Shown: positions 52,618 to 61,306, counted from the first letter of the stretch. The stretch: DNA of 64,000 bases from Sulfuritalea sp. (GCA_023229685.1 JALNYT010000006.1:1-64000), one strand, 5' to 3'. Made by a program: numbers and translations. Notes: a model not told the origin generated them from the letters alone.

Positions 52618-53079
52618 ATGTCCGCCAGAGACCCCTTCATTCCCGCCGATCTCGATTTCGCCGCGACCGTCCGCCGCAACTCGCTGGGCATGCCGATCGC
52701 ACGCTTCTTCGGCGTCGAGTTCGCCGACATCGGCCCCGGCCATCTCGAAGCGGTGCTGCCCTACCGCGATGAACTCAGCTACCGGCGCGGACACTTTCAG
52801 GGCACCGCCGTTGCCGCCGTCGCCTATTTCGCCGCGACCTCGGCACTGGGAACCCTGCTGCCGGTCGACCGCGTCGGCCTGACGCTGGATCAGAGCGTCA
52901 GATTCCTCGCCCCGGCCACCGGCGAACGACTGGTGGCGCGCGGCCGCACCATCAGCGCCGGCTACTCGGTCAGCGTCGGCGCCTCCGATGTCTTTGCGGT
53001 GAAGGACGGCAAGGAAACGCTCTGCGCCACGGCGCAAGTCACCGTGCGCAACGTCGACCGCAGCCGCCTCGAAGGCTGA
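52618..53079 (+). CDS. Second hotdog thioesterase-like protein
   Basis: A 153-residue hotdog protein of the PaaI/DUF4442 type (MPIARFFGVEFADIGPGHLEAVLPYRDELSYRRGHFQGTAVAAVAYFAATSAL; LTLDQSVRFLAPATGERL). The usual HGG of PaaI is HFQG here, so activity is uncertain. It stands 43 bp after the first thioesterase and 2 bp before the ComB-like gene. Confidence 0.82.
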   Translation: MSARDPFIPADLDFAATVRRNSLGMPIARFFGVEFADIGPGHLEAVLPYRDELSYRRGHFQGTAVAAVAYFAATSALGTLLPVDRVGLTLDQSVRFLAPATGERLVARGRTISAGYSVSVGASDVFAVKDGKETLCATAQVTVRNVDRSRLEG

Positions 53080-53081
53080 GC

Positions 53082-53801
53082 ATGCAGAAAATCCACGTCC
53101 TGCTGAAGAAAGAAGAACTCGACGCCCAGCGCCTCGAGGGCAAGGTGGTGGTGGTGCTCGACATCCTGTTCGCCACCTCCTCCATCGTCACCGCACTGGC
53201 CCACGGCGCCACCGAAGTCATCCCGACGCTGGACGGCCGTGCGGCGCTGGAAGCGGCCAAGGCCTATCCGGACGGATCCTATGTGCTGTCCGGCGAACTC
53301 AATGCCGACACCCTGCCCGGCTTCGTGCACCCGACACCCAGGGCGCTGCTGGCAGAAGGCATCGCCGGCCGCCGCCTGATCTACTGCACCACCAACGGCA
53401 CGGTGGCGCTGGCCAAGTCGAAGGGCGCCGCCCACGTCTATGCCGCGGCGCTGCTCAATGGCCGCGCCGTGGTCGAGCACATCGTCGCCAGGCATCCGGA
53501 AGACACGATCCTGATCGTCTGTTCCGGTTCGGCCGACAACTTCAACCTGGAAGACTTCTACGGCGCCGGCTACTTCGTTTCCCTGTTCCGCCACCGTGTC
53601 GCCAGCGCCGACTGTTCCGATGCGGCCCTCGCCGCCGAACTGCTGCACGATCACTGCGACGGCCTCGACGCCCTGCGCCGCGCCCGCGTCGGGCGCATGA
53701 TGCTGGCGCGCAAGCTCGACGCCGAAGTCGCCTTCGCCGCGCAGGAAAGTTGCTACGATGTGGTGCCACTGTTGCAGGACGGCGCACTGCGCCCGGTCTG
53801 A
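53082..53801 (+). CDS. ComB-family protein (2-phosphosulfolactate phosphatase-like)
   Basis: A 239-residue protein. VVVLDILFATSSIVTALAHGATEVIPT, LSGELNADTLPGFVHPTPRA and YCTTNGTVALAKSKGAAHVYAAALLNGRAV follow the ComB pattern. ComB enzymes dephosphorylate 2-phosphosulfolactate in coenzyme M synthesis and are found in many non-methanogens with unknown roles. Its place 2 bp after a thioesterase gene inside a beta-oxidation operon suggests a different substrate. Confidence 0.85.
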   Translation: MQKIHVLLKKEELDAQRLEGKVVVVLDILFATSSIVTALAHGATEVIPTLDGRAALEAAKAYPDGSYVLSGELNADTLPGFVHPTPRALLAEGIAGRRLIYCTTNGTVALAKSKGAAHVYAAALLNGRAVVEHIVARHPEDTILIVCSGSADNFNLEDFYGAGYFVSLFRHRVASADCSDAALAAELLHDHCDGLDALRRARVGRMMLARKLDAEVAFAAQESCYDVVPLLQDGALRPV

Positions 53802-53820
53802 ATCCCACCGAGATCAAACA

Positions 53821-54312
53821 ATGAACGCCCCACAGAAAACCTACAAGTACTACTGGGAAGATTTTCCCGTCGGCAAGGTCCGTGAATTCGGCGGCATCAC
53901 GGTCACCGCGGAGGAGATCATCGACTTCGCCAAGAAGTTCGACCCGCAACCTTTCCACCTTTCCGAAGAGGGCGGCAGGAACAGCCTGTTCGGCGGGCTC
54001 TGCGCCAGCGGCTGGCACACCTGTGCGCTGGCCATGCGCATGATGTGCGACGAATTCTTGCTGGAGACGGCCAGCCTCGGTTCGCCCGGCCTCGAAAACA
54101 TCCGCTGGCTGAAGCCGGTGCGTCCCGGCGACACGCTGCGCGTGCGCTCGGTGGTGATGGAGGCGCGCCCGCTGGAAAGCAAGCCCCACGTCGGCCTGGT
54201 CCTGGTGCGCTGGGAGATACTCAACCAGAACAACGAGGAAGTCGCGCAAATGGAAGGCTACGGCATGTACCGGCGACGCCATCCGGGACAGCCCAACGAC
54301 GCCAAGGCATGA
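53821..54312 (+). CDS. MaoC-domain protein (acyl-CoA hydratase)
   Basis: A 163-residue hotdog protein: YYWEDFPVGKVREFGGITVTAEEIIDFAKKFDPQPFHLSEEGG has the Asp/His hydratase-2 motif region, followed by FGGLCASGWHTCALAMRMM. It would hydrate enoyl-CoA or bind acyl-CoA. Its stop overlaps the ligase start (ATGA). Confidence 0.87.
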   Translation: MNAPQKTYKYYWEDFPVGKVREFGGITVTAEEIIDFAKKFDPQPFHLSEEGGRNSLFGGLCASGWHTCALAMRMMCDEFLLETASLGSPGLENIRWLKPVRPGDTLRVRSVVMEARPLESKPHVGLVLVRWEILNQNNEEVAQMEGYGMYRRRHPGQPNDAKA

Positions 54313-55895
54313 GTCCGGCCGAACTGATCGAACAGCCCTTCGGCACCTATGGCGAGCTGATTCGCGAGCAGGCCCGCCGCCGTCCCCAACATCCTGCGCT
54401 GATCCAGGACCAGCGCAGCGTCTCCTTCGCCACGCTGGATGCCATGATGGACCGCGTCGCCGCCACGCTGCAGCGCGACGGCATCCGGCCTACCGAGGCC
54501 GTGTCGATCTGCGCCGGGACTTCGCTCGAATATGCCGCCGTCTTTCTCGGCGCCTTGCGCGCCGGGGTGGCGGTGGCGCCGCTGGCGCCCTCCTCGACCG
54601 CGCAAAGCCTGGTCGACATGGCGGCCAACGCCGAAGCTCGCCTGATGTTCGTCGACGCTGGGACGGCGCTGCAGCTCGCCGCCGTCCGTTCCGACATCGC
54701 GGCGCGCTTCATCGCCCTCGACGATGGCACCGGCGACGTGCCTTTCTCGAAATGGCTGGCGCCGGCCGGGGCCACGCCGGCAGCGGTCGCCATCCGCCCG
54801 GAGTGGCCGTTCAACATCATCTATTCTTCCGGCACCACCGGCACGCCCAAGGGCATCGTGCAGCCGCACGGCATGCGCTGGTCGCACTTGCAGCGCGCAC
54901 GGCTGCAAGGCTACGGCCCGGATGCGGTGACCCTGATCGCCACCCCGCTCTACTCCAACACCACGCTGGTCAGCTTCTTCCCCACCGTCACGCTGGGCGG
55001 TACGGTGGTGCTGATGGCGAAGTTCGACGCCGCGGCCTATCTGGCACTGGCCGAGAAGCACCGCGTGACCCACACCATGCTGGTGCCGGTGCAGTACCAG
55101 CGCTTGATGGCACACCCCGATTTCGATCGCTACGATCTGTCCAGCTTCCGCATGAAGCTGTGCACCAGCGCGCCCTTCGCCGCCGCATTGAAGGCCGACA
55201 TCCTCAAGCGCTGGCCCGGCGGCCTGGTCGAGTACTACGGCATGACCGAAGGCGGCGGCACCTGCATCCTTGCCGCGCATGAGCACCCGGACAAGCTGGC
55301 CACCGTCGGCACGCCGGCCGAAGGCCATGACATGCGCCTGATCGACGACGCCGGCCGCGAAGTGCCGCGCGGCGAGATCGGCGCAATTGGTGAAATAGTC
55401 GGCCATTCGCCGGCCATGATGCTCGGCTATCACCGCCAGCCGGACCAGACTCGCGAGGCCGAGTGGTACGCGCCCGACGGCAAGCGCTTCATCCGCACCG
55501 GCGATGTCGGCCGCTTCGACGCCGACGGCTTCCTGACGCTGATGGACCGCAAGAAGGACATGGTCATCTCGGGCGGCTTCAATGTCTATCCCAGCGATCT
55601 CGAAGCCGTGCTGATCCAGCACCCGGCCGTCGCCGAAGTCGCGGTGATCGGCGTCGCGTCGGAACGCTGGGGCGAGACGCCGGTGGCTTTTGTGGTCCTG
55701 AAAGTTCCCAACGGGACGCAAAGCGCCGGCGCTGGTGAGGCGGCGACGCAGATCCAGAACTGGGCCAACCAACAGTTGGGCAAAACCCAGCGCCTCGCCG
55801 CCGTCGAGATCGTCGACAGTCTGCCGCGCAGCGCGATCGGCAAGGTCCTCAAGCGCGAACTGCGAGAGAATTACCACCCTGCCGCACCCATTTGA
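54309..55895 (+). CDS. Acyl-CoA synthetase (AMP-forming)
   Basis: A 528-residue protein from ATG 54309. Adenylation motifs are YSSGTTGTPKGIVQPHG (A3), YYGMTEGGG (A5), RTGDVGRFDADGFLTLMDRKKDMVISGGFNVYP (A7-A8) and SAIGKVLKREL (A10 Lys). It activates the pathway's carboxylic acid with ATP and CoA; no specificity can be read. The segment SAGAGEAATQ (about residues 473-482) lies in a loop and resembles the dispersed repeat at 59012 and 63433. Confidence 0.92.
   Translation: MSPAELIEQPFGTYGELIREQARRRPQHPALIQDQRSVSFATLDAMMDRVAATLQRDGIRPTEAVSICAGTSLEYAAVFLGALRAGVAVAPLAPSSTAQSLVDMAANAEARLMFVDAGTALQLAAVRSDIAARFIALDDGTGDVPFSKWLAPAGATPAAVAIRPEWPFNIIYSSGTTGTPKGIVQPHGMRWSHLQRARLQGYGPDAVTLIATPLYSNTTLVSFFPTVTLGGTVVLMAKFDAAAYLALAEKHRVTHTMLVPVQYQRLMAHPDFDRYDLSSFRMKLCTSAPFAAALKADILKRWPGGLVEYYGMTEGGGTCILAAHEHPDKLATVGTPAEGHDMRLIDDAGREVPRGEIGAIGEIVGHSPAMMLGYHRQPDQTREAEWYAPDGKRFIRTGDVGRFDADGFLTLMDRKKDMVISGGFNVYPSDLEAVLIQHPAVAEVAVIGVASERWGETPVAFVVLKVPNGTQSAGAGEAATQIQNWANQQLGKTQRLAAVEIVDSLPRSAIGKVLKRELRENYHPAAPI
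55719..55754 (+). repeat. Repeat-like segment in the acyl-CoA synthetase gene
   Basis: Bases CGGCGCTGGTGAGGCGGCGA match the same core as 50527-50558 and the complement of the intergenic repeats at 59012 and 63433. It stays in frame at a poorly conserved loop. The similarity is short, so the assignment is tentative. Confidence 0.35.
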
Positions 55896-55916
55896 TCGTC
55901 CCCGAAAGGACAGCAC

Positions 55917-56729
55917 ATGAACTTCACCACCCTCGACGTGACGCTCGACGCCGGCGTCGCCACCATCGCCCTCAACCGGCCGGACAAGGCCAACGCCATG
56001 AGCGAGCCGATGTGGTACGAAATCGAACAGGCCATGGAATGGCTCGACACCACGCCCGAAGCCCGCGTCGGCATCATCACCGGCCGCGGCAAGTTCTTCA
56101 CCGCAGGCATCGACCTGACGCTGCTGATGGGTCTCGGCGCCAAGATCGAAGACGACTGCGATGGCCGCCGTCATGAAAAACTGCGCCGTCTGATCCTCAA
56201 GCTGCAGGACACCATCAGTTCCATCGAGCGTTGCCGCAAACCCGTGCTGGCGGCCGTGAACGGCGCCTGCATCGGCGGCGGCATCGACCTGATCAGCGCC
56301 TGCGACATGCGTTACTGCTCGTCCAATGCCTGGTTCACGGTCAAGGAAATCGATGTCGGCATGACCGCCGACGTCGGCACCCTGCAGCGGCTGCCGCGGC
56401 TGATCGGCGAAGGCATGGCGCGCGAACTGGCCTACACCGGGCGTCGCGTCGACGGCATCGAGGCGCAGAAGATGCACCTGGTCAACCGCTGCTTCGAATC
56501 GCCCGATGCGCTCGCTGCCGGCGTCATGGAAATCGCCCGCAACATCGCCGCCAAATCACCGCTGTCGATTCGCGGCTGCAAGGAAATGATCACCTACACG
56601 CGCGATCACACGGTGGCCGACGGCCTCAACTACATCGCCACCTGGAACGCCGCGATGCTGCTGTCGAAGGACCTGTTCGAAGCCGGCGCGGCCAACATGC
56701 AGAAGCGCGACCCCGTGTTCAAGGACTGA
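55917..56729 (+). CDS. Crotonase-family dienoyl-CoA isomerase-like enzyme
   Basis: A 270-residue protein. FFTAGIDLTLL and NGACIGGGIDLISACDMRYC are the oxyanion-hole segments. VKEIDVGMTADVGTLQRLPRLIGEGMARELAYTGRRVDGIEA matches the ECH1 (delta3,5-delta2,4-dienoyl-CoA isomerase) pattern, including its active-site acidic residues. This points to a substrate with double bonds at odd positions. It starts 21 bp after the ligase. Confidence 0.9.
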   Translation: MNFTTLDVTLDAGVATIALNRPDKANAMSEPMWYEIEQAMEWLDTTPEARVGIITGRGKFFTAGIDLTLLMGLGAKIEDDCDGRRHEKLRRLILKLQDTISSIERCRKPVLAAVNGACIGGGIDLISACDMRYCSSNAWFTVKEIDVGMTADVGTLQRLPRLIGEGMARELAYTGRRVDGIEAQKMHLVNRCFESPDALAAGVMEIARNIAAKSPLSIRGCKEMITYTRDHTVADGLNYIATWNAAMLLSKDLFEAGAANMQKRDPVFKD

Positions 56730-56734
56730 GCCGC

Positions 56735-57631
56735 ATGGAACACAAGTACGCCGCGGTCAACGGCATCCGCCTGCATTACGTCGAGGCGGGCCGGGCCAAC
56801 GCTCCGTTGATGATCTTCATTCACGGCTTCCCCGAGTTCTGGTACGCCTGGCACGGCCAGCTCGACGAGTTCGCCAAGGACCATCGCGCCGTGGCCTTCG
56901 ACCTGCGCGGCCACAACCTCTCGGACAAGCCGGAAGGCGTCGCCGCCTACCGCCACAAGCCGTTGCTGGAGGATCTGCGGCAACTCATCGAACACCTGCA
57001 GGCGGATCGCACCGACAAGTCCTGCATCGTCGTCGCCCACGACTGGGGCGGCGCGATCGCCTGGACCTTCGCCGCCGCTTATCCGCAGTACGTGAAGCAG
57101 CTGGTCATCATCAACGCCCCGCACACCGTGCCCTTCGCCCGCGCCCTGGCCAGCGACCCGGTGCAGCAGGAAGCCAGCCACTACATGCTGCTGCTGCGCC
57201 ACGCCAAGGCCGAGCGCGTGCTGGAGGCCAACCACTACGAGCGCCTGCTGAAGATGTTCAGCCGCACGGCAGACGGCCATTGCGCGCTGACCGACGAGGA
57301 AATCCCGCTCTATCGCGCAGCGTGGTCGCAGCCCGGCGCGCTGACCTGCGCGCTGAACCTCTACCGCGCCTCGCCGCTCTATCCGCCGACGCCCGAAGAC
57401 CCAGGCGCCGCCGCGCTCAAGCTCGATCCGGTGGCGCTCACGGTGCGCGTGCCGACGCTGGTGATCTGGGGCGAAGCCGACACCGCGCTGGGCACGGTGC
57501 TGCTCGACGGACTCGAAGAACTGGTGCCCGACCTGCGCATCAAGCGCATCCCGCAAGGCAGCCACTGGGTCATCCACGAACAGCCGCAACAGGTCAGCGC
57601 GGCGATTCGCGAGTTTCTGGCCGAAGCCTGA
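56735..57631 (+). CDS. Epoxide hydrolase-like alpha/beta hydrolase
   Basis: A 298-residue protein from ATG 56735. HGFPEFWYAWHGQLDEFAKDHRAVAFDLRGHNLSDKP, nucleophile VAHDWGGAIAWTFA (Asp), and GSHWVIHEQP (catalytic His) are the marks of soluble epoxide hydrolase/haloacid dehalogenase relatives. It ends the catabolic operon and might open a ring or hydrolyse an ester in the pathway. It converges with the hemerythrin gene. Confidence 0.9.
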   Translation: MEHKYAAVNGIRLHYVEAGRANAPLMIFIHGFPEFWYAWHGQLDEFAKDHRAVAFDLRGHNLSDKPEGVAAYRHKPLLEDLRQLIEHLQADRTDKSCIVVAHDWGGAIAWTFAAAYPQYVKQLVIINAPHTVPFARALASDPVQQEASHYMLLLRHAKAERVLEANHYERLLKMFSRTADGHCALTDEEIPLYRAAWSQPGALTCALNLYRASPLYPPTPEDPGAAALKLDPVALTVRVPTLVIWGEADTALGTVLLDGLEELVPDLRIKRIPQGSHWVIHEQPQQVSAAIREFLAEA

Positions 57632-57663
57632 CTGGCTGTTCGCCCCGGCCGCCCGCCCTGCTG

Positions 57664-58326
57664 TTACCGTGCCGCCCGAGGCGCCGCCTGCACCCTGGAC
57701 AGCCGTTCGACCAGCGCCGACATCTCGGCCAACTCGGCTTCCAGCTTGCTGTTCCGCTCGCTCAAGGCCTGCGTCCGCTGCTGCACCTGCCGTTCTACAT
57801 CTTCGTTGGCGCGGCGCAGTTCGGTGAGCAGGCGCCGCTCCGAACCGGTCAGTTCCTCGCTGGCGTCCCGCATCATTATGGCGGCGACGCGCGCAGCCAA
57901 CTCGGGCTCCGCGGCATTGAGCTGATGCGTCATCGCCCGGTCGACGACAGCAATGTGGTGCAGCAGCCAATGCACCAGATATTCGATCAGCGGTGTGCTG
58001 ATGCTGCGCCCCCCGTTCTCGAACTCGGCCGTCAAATCCTTGAGTACGCTGCGAAAGTAGGCATGCTCGCCGAAATGCCGCGTAACCAGTTCGGGCGAGC
58101 AACTGCTGCCGGCCATCAGGCGTTCCTCCAAGCCAAAGTGATCGCGCACGTAGTCACTCAGCTGCGCCAGCAGCCTGCGCATTGTTTCCGGTCCGGGCTC
58201 GTCGTGAGTGCTGGCATCGAGCGCGTTGATCATGTCGACCAGGGTGCGATGCTGCGCATCGATCTCGTCGATGCCGAGGGCGAATTCATCCGTCCACTCG
58301 ATGATGTGCAATTCTTCTCTCCTCAA
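57664..58326 (-). CDS. Bacteriohemerythrin with C-terminal coiled coil
   Basis: A 220-residue protein. The hemerythrin ligands appear in order in DAQHRTLV, DHFGLEERLM, TRHFGEHAYF and WLLHHIAVVDRAM, binding a di-iron site that carries oxygen or senses it. Residues about 145-215 form a coiled coil (LLTELRRANEDVERQVQQRTQALSERNSKLEAELAEMSALVERL), suggesting dimerisation or docking to a signalling partner. The gene stands alone, 32 bp from the epoxide-hydrolase gene on the other strand. Confidence 0.9.
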   Translation of the reverse strand: MRREELHIIEWTDEFALGIDEIDAQHRTLVDMINALDASTHDEPGPETMRRLLAQLSDYVRDHFGLEERLMAGSSCSPELVTRHFGEHAYFRSVLKDLTAEFENGGRSISTPLIEYLVHWLLHHIAVVDRAMTHQLNAAEPELAARVAAIMMRDASEELTGSERRLLTELRRANEDVERQVQQRTQALSERNSKLEAELAEMSALVERLSRVQAAPRAAR

Positions 58327-58484
58327 ATACGCTGTGCACCTTTGTTTGGGCAGCTTCAGGTGCTACACGGTGTTGCCCCCGGAACACATGATGACATGAA
58401 TTCCGGATCGGGAAAACCACCCCGGCGCCGGGCCAGCCAAAGCAGGACGGCGCGGCGATCCGGGGTTGCGGGCGGGAAGCCGAT

Positions 58485-58973
58485 TCAGTCGGCGACGAGT
58501 ACCGTCGGCTCGATCGACACCGGGAAATTCACCGAATTGGCAATGAAGCACAGGCGGTGCGCCTCCTCGTGCAGCGCGGTCGCTCGCGCCGCATCGCCGC
58601 CCGCCGCCAGTGTTGCCACGGGCCGCAGCACCGCTGCGGAAAAGCGCCCGCCGCCGCCAGCGTCTTCCACCAGCGTTGCCACCGCATCGTCGTGGTAGGC
58701 CAGCAGGGTAATCTGCGCCTGCGCACACAGATGCAGGTACCACAGCATGTGGCAGGACGACAGCGAGGCCACCAGCAAGTCCTCCGGATTCCAGCGCGAC
58801 GCATCGCCGCGAAACGCCGCATCGGACGACCCCAGCAGTTGCGGCCTGCCCGCTGCCGAAATCACATGGTCGCGCGAATAGGCGCGGTAGTTGGCGGTGC
58901 CCTCGCCGAGGTTGCCGGTCCATTCGGTACGAGTGCTGTAGCTGTGCTGCTTGTCGTGGGGCATGAGAGACAT
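58485..58973 (-). CDS. OsmC-family peroxiredoxin-like protein
   Basis: A 162-residue protein with the OsmC features LGSSDAAFRGDASRWNPEDLLVASLSSCHMLWYLHLCAQ and a second Cys in HRLCFIANSVNFPV. OsmC proteins reduce organic hydroperoxides through the two cysteines. The start is uncertain: ATG 58973 and an ATG three codons later share one GGAG. Confidence 0.9.
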   Translation of the reverse strand: MSLMPHDKQHSYSTRTEWTGNLGEGTANYRAYSRDHVISAAGRPQLLGSSDAAFRGDASRWNPEDLLVASLSSCHMLWYLHLCAQAQITLLAYHDDAVATLVEDAGGGGRFSAAVLRPVATLAAGGDAARATALHEEAHRLCFIANSVNFPVSIEPTVLVAD

Positions 58974-59011
58974 CACTCCGGGTTGGGGACAGGGAAATAT
59001 TGCGACCAGGA

Positions 59012-59062
59012 TTCTCGCCGTCCTGCCAGCGCCGACTTCTTCGCCAGCAGAATATTGTGATG
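59012..59062. repeat. Dispersed repeat, copy A (upstream of cytochrome c)
   Basis: Two halves are shared with 63433-63531: TTCTCGCCGTC with CCAGCGCCGACTT, and TTCGCC with AATATTGTGATG. In this copy the halves are adjacent; in the other a 50-bp stretch separates them. It lies in the promoter region between the OsmC and cytochrome c genes. Confidence 0.75.
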
Positions 59063-59149
59063 CTGACGCATTTTCTTGCTATCTGCTAGTATGAAAACCG
59101 ATCGGAATATGATGATTTGTTTAATCTTTAAATGAAAAGGAGATTTAAA

Positions 59150-59500
59150 TTGAAATCGCATTCTGCCCATAGCGCTGTTCTCAGCCTTACCTTTGCTGTC
59201 GCCACTCTCTCGTTCTCCAGCGGAGCTTTTTCCTTCAATGAGGAAGCCGCAAAGGCCTTGGCGAAAAAGAATGACTGTACCAAATGCCACGCCGTCGATA
59301 AGGACAAGAAAGGCCCGGCCTACAAGAAGGTTGCGGCAAAATACAAAGGCAAGGCCGACGGCGAGGAAAAGGTGATCAAGAACATGACGACCGCGTCGAA
59401 GGTCAAGCTGACCGACGGCACGGAAGAAGACCACAAGCTCATCAATAGCAAGGATGCAAAAGAGATCAAGAACCTTGCGCAGTGGATTCTTGCGCAGTAA
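59150..59500 (+). CDS. Exported class I c-type cytochrome
   Basis: The most likely start is TTG 59150, which has GGAG 7 bp before it; an ATG six codons upstream overlaps that ribosome site. The 116-residue product has a signal peptide (VLSLTFAVATLSFSSGAFS) and one haem-binding CTKCH near residue 43 of this start. The mature domain is lysine-rich, and NMTTASKVKL may supply the axial Met. It should be a periplasmic electron carrier of the c551/c552 type. Confidence 0.9.
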   Translation: MKSHSAHSAVLSLTFAVATLSFSSGAFSFNEEAAKALAKKNDCTKCHAVDKDKKGPAYKKVAAKYKGKADGEEKVIKNMTTASKVKLTDGTEEDHKLINSKDAKEIKNLAQWILAQ

Positions 59501-59569
59501 GTCAGGCGCGAGTTGATCAGGGCCACCCCTTGCGGGAGGGCGAAAACCCGATTCTTCGAATGACAGCAG

Positions 59570-59604
59570 GAATCACAATAGGCGTCTGACGCCTATTGTG
59601 ATTC
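59570..59604. terminator. Perfect 15-bp hairpin between convergent genes
   Basis: GAATCACAATAGGCG and its exact complement flank a 5-base loop (TCTGA). It lies between the cytochrome gene and the convergent CZB gene. There is no T tract, so it is either a bidirectional terminator or a repeat element. Confidence 0.55.
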
Positions 59605-59618
59605 TCCAGCGGCTTGCT

Positions 59619-60431
59619 TCAGGCTGCGACCCTCTGCTTCTCGAAGAGGGTAACAATTGCTGCTGCCACCTGTGCCGACGCGTCCGGGTAGGCCCCTTCC
59701 TCCAGCATGTGCAGGGCTTTGGCCTTCTCCCCCTGCTGGGCGATGCTCAGCACCTCTCCGGCGCAGCGATGAAACTGGGCGTGGCGCGACCTGACCACCG
59801 AGAAGGCCGGCATCTGGCCGAAGCGCTCGCCACCGATGCCGTTGAGCCAGTGGCCGAGGGTGCATTGATCGTCGCGGGACACGACCTCGACCTTGAGATC
59901 CTCCTTGCTGTCGCCCTTGATGTAGGTTTGGAGTCGCCCCTTCCATTTGATGTGGGAATCGATCGCCTCCTTGCCTTCCGACGCGATCACGAACATCCGC
60001 GCCAGGAGCATCTTGACCCGCTCCGATGCCTTGACGTAATCACCGCTGTGCAGCAGTTTGCGGGCGCCGTCCGCATCGCCCGACTGTGCCGCCGCCAGCA
60101 CGTCCCCGGCACTGCGATGGAACAGGGCGTGATGGGCCTTCATGTCGAAGAAGGTCTCGGAATAGCCGAACTTTTCACCACCCATGTCGTAGATCCACTT
60201 GCCCAGCGGACATTGATCGTCCCGGCAAACCACTTCGACTTTCAGTTGCTCCGTGCTGGTGCCGCTGATATAGCTTTCCAGGCGAACTTTCCATTTCATG
60301 TGGGCGTCAACTGCCGTCTTGAAATTCAAACCCGCCAATTCCGCGCCCTTGTCGTCCGCTCCCGCCGCTTCCGGTGTCGCAGGGCTCTTGTCCCCGCCCA
60401 CGATGCTCTTGAACCAGTCCAGCATTCCCAT
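59619..60431 (-). CDS. Tandem CZB (chemoreceptor zinc-binding) domain protein
   Basis: A 270-residue soluble protein with two CZB domains. Each has AH/SH-x-KWK, a Cys in CRDDQCPLGKWI or SRDDQCTLGHWL, and a Cys/His zinc set completed by HALFHRSAG or HAQFHRCAG. CZB domains sense zinc, pH or hypochlorite, usually as one domain on a chemoreceptor or diguanylate cyclase. Here there are two and no output domain, so it probably acts by protein contact. The N-terminus MGMLDWFKSIVGG may be a membrane-binding helix. Confidence 0.85.
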   Translation of the reverse strand: MGMLDWFKSIVGGDKSPATPEAAGADDKGAELAGLNFKTAVDAHMKWKVRLESYISGTSTEQLKVEVVCRDDQCPLGKWIYDMGGEKFGYSETFFDMKAHHALFHRSAGDVLAAAQSGDADGARKLLHSGDYVKASERVKMLLARMFVIASEGKEAIDSHIKWKGRLQTYIKGDSKEDLKVEVVSRDDQCTLGHWLNGIGGERFGQMPAFSVVRSRHAQFHRCAGEVLSIAQQGEKAKALHMLEEGAYPDASAQVAAAIVTLFEKQRVAA

Positions 60432-60645
60432 GGAAAATCCCTCCCCCTAGTGATCCAGTCGTCAATAGGCAAGTCGATCAGATCGACTTTTCGCGACCGG
60501 TAAGAATCTCATTCTCCGCGAAAAGAAATAGCCGGACATTCGATCATCGGATAACGCAAGAAATGCGGCTAATGGCGGTGGAAGGTGCACCAAGGTCGCC
60601 AGCAACCTGGATGATTGCGGCCCGCGGGTTCAATCCCGCGACGTG

Positions 60646-61194
60646 TTACAGCCCGGCGCACAACTCATCGACAGACTGCACCTTGGCGAACAGCCCGTTG
60701 AGCGCGGCGAGGAAAGCTGCTTGCACGCTCTCGGCCGGAACCGCCACGCCGCCGAATGACAGGGACTTGGTGGCGCAGGCGTCATGCGCCAGGGAACATG
60801 CAAAGCCGAGGTCGGCCGCGGCACGCACGGTTGTGTCGATGCACATGTGAGTCATCATGCCGGCGACGGTCAGGCGGGCGATCTTGCTGGCGCGCAGATG
60901 CTCCAGCAAAGCGGTCTCGCGAAAGCTGTTGGGGAAGTGCTTCTGAATGATGGTTTCGCCTTCCCGCGGTGCCACGCATGGGTGGATTTCCACTCCCTTG
61001 GTATCGGGCAGGAAGAAGGTGGCGCCGGAATACGTTGAAACATGCTGCACATGAATCACGGGCAGGGCCTGGCGGCGGAATGCAGCGATCAGCTTGCCGG
61101 CCTGGCCCCCGGCTTCGACGCTGCCCGCCAGTTCCATGGCGCCGCCCGGAAAATAGTCATTCTGAATGTCGATGATCAATAGCGCCGTGTTCAT
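60646..61194 (-). CDS. Isochorismatase-family hydrolase
   Basis: A 182-residue protein from ATG 61194 with GGAGA before it. LLIIDIQNDYFPGGAMEL (catalytic Asp), IQKHFPNSFRET (Lys) and VAGMMTHMCIDTTVRAAADLGF (catalytic Cys) make the hydrolase triad. Members cleave isochorismate, nicotinamide or other amides; the substrate is unknown. The 214 bp beyond its stop contain a CGCGGG/CCCGCG stem that may act as terminator. Confidence 0.9.
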   Translation of the reverse strand: MNTALLIIDIQNDYFPGGAMELAGSVEAGGQAGKLIAAFRRQALPVIHVQHVSTYSGATFFLPDTKGVEIHPCVAPREGETIIQKHFPNSFRETALLEHLRASKIARLTVAGMMTHMCIDTTVRAAADLGFACSLAHDACATKSLSFGGVAVPAESVQAAFLAALNGLFAKVQSVDELCAGL

Positions 61195-61306
61195 GAGAAA
61201 TCTCCGGTCAATGTCTATCCACGTCTTGCTGCTCCTCAGCCGCAGGCAGGAGGCTTGCCCTGTGACGTCCGACAGGGACCAGGACAGGTATCGGCGTCGC
61301 GGCCGC

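Noticed and set aside
54258..56477. A 739-residue minus-strand open frame opposite the ligase and crotonase
   Set aside because: Composition and lack of motifs mark it as the shadow of the plus-strand genes.
60610..60645. A stem with the bases GGGTTCAATCCC that looks like a tRNA T-arm
   Set aside because: The loop is one base short and no acceptor, D or anticodon arms fold around it. It is more likely a hairpin after the isochorismatase-like gene.
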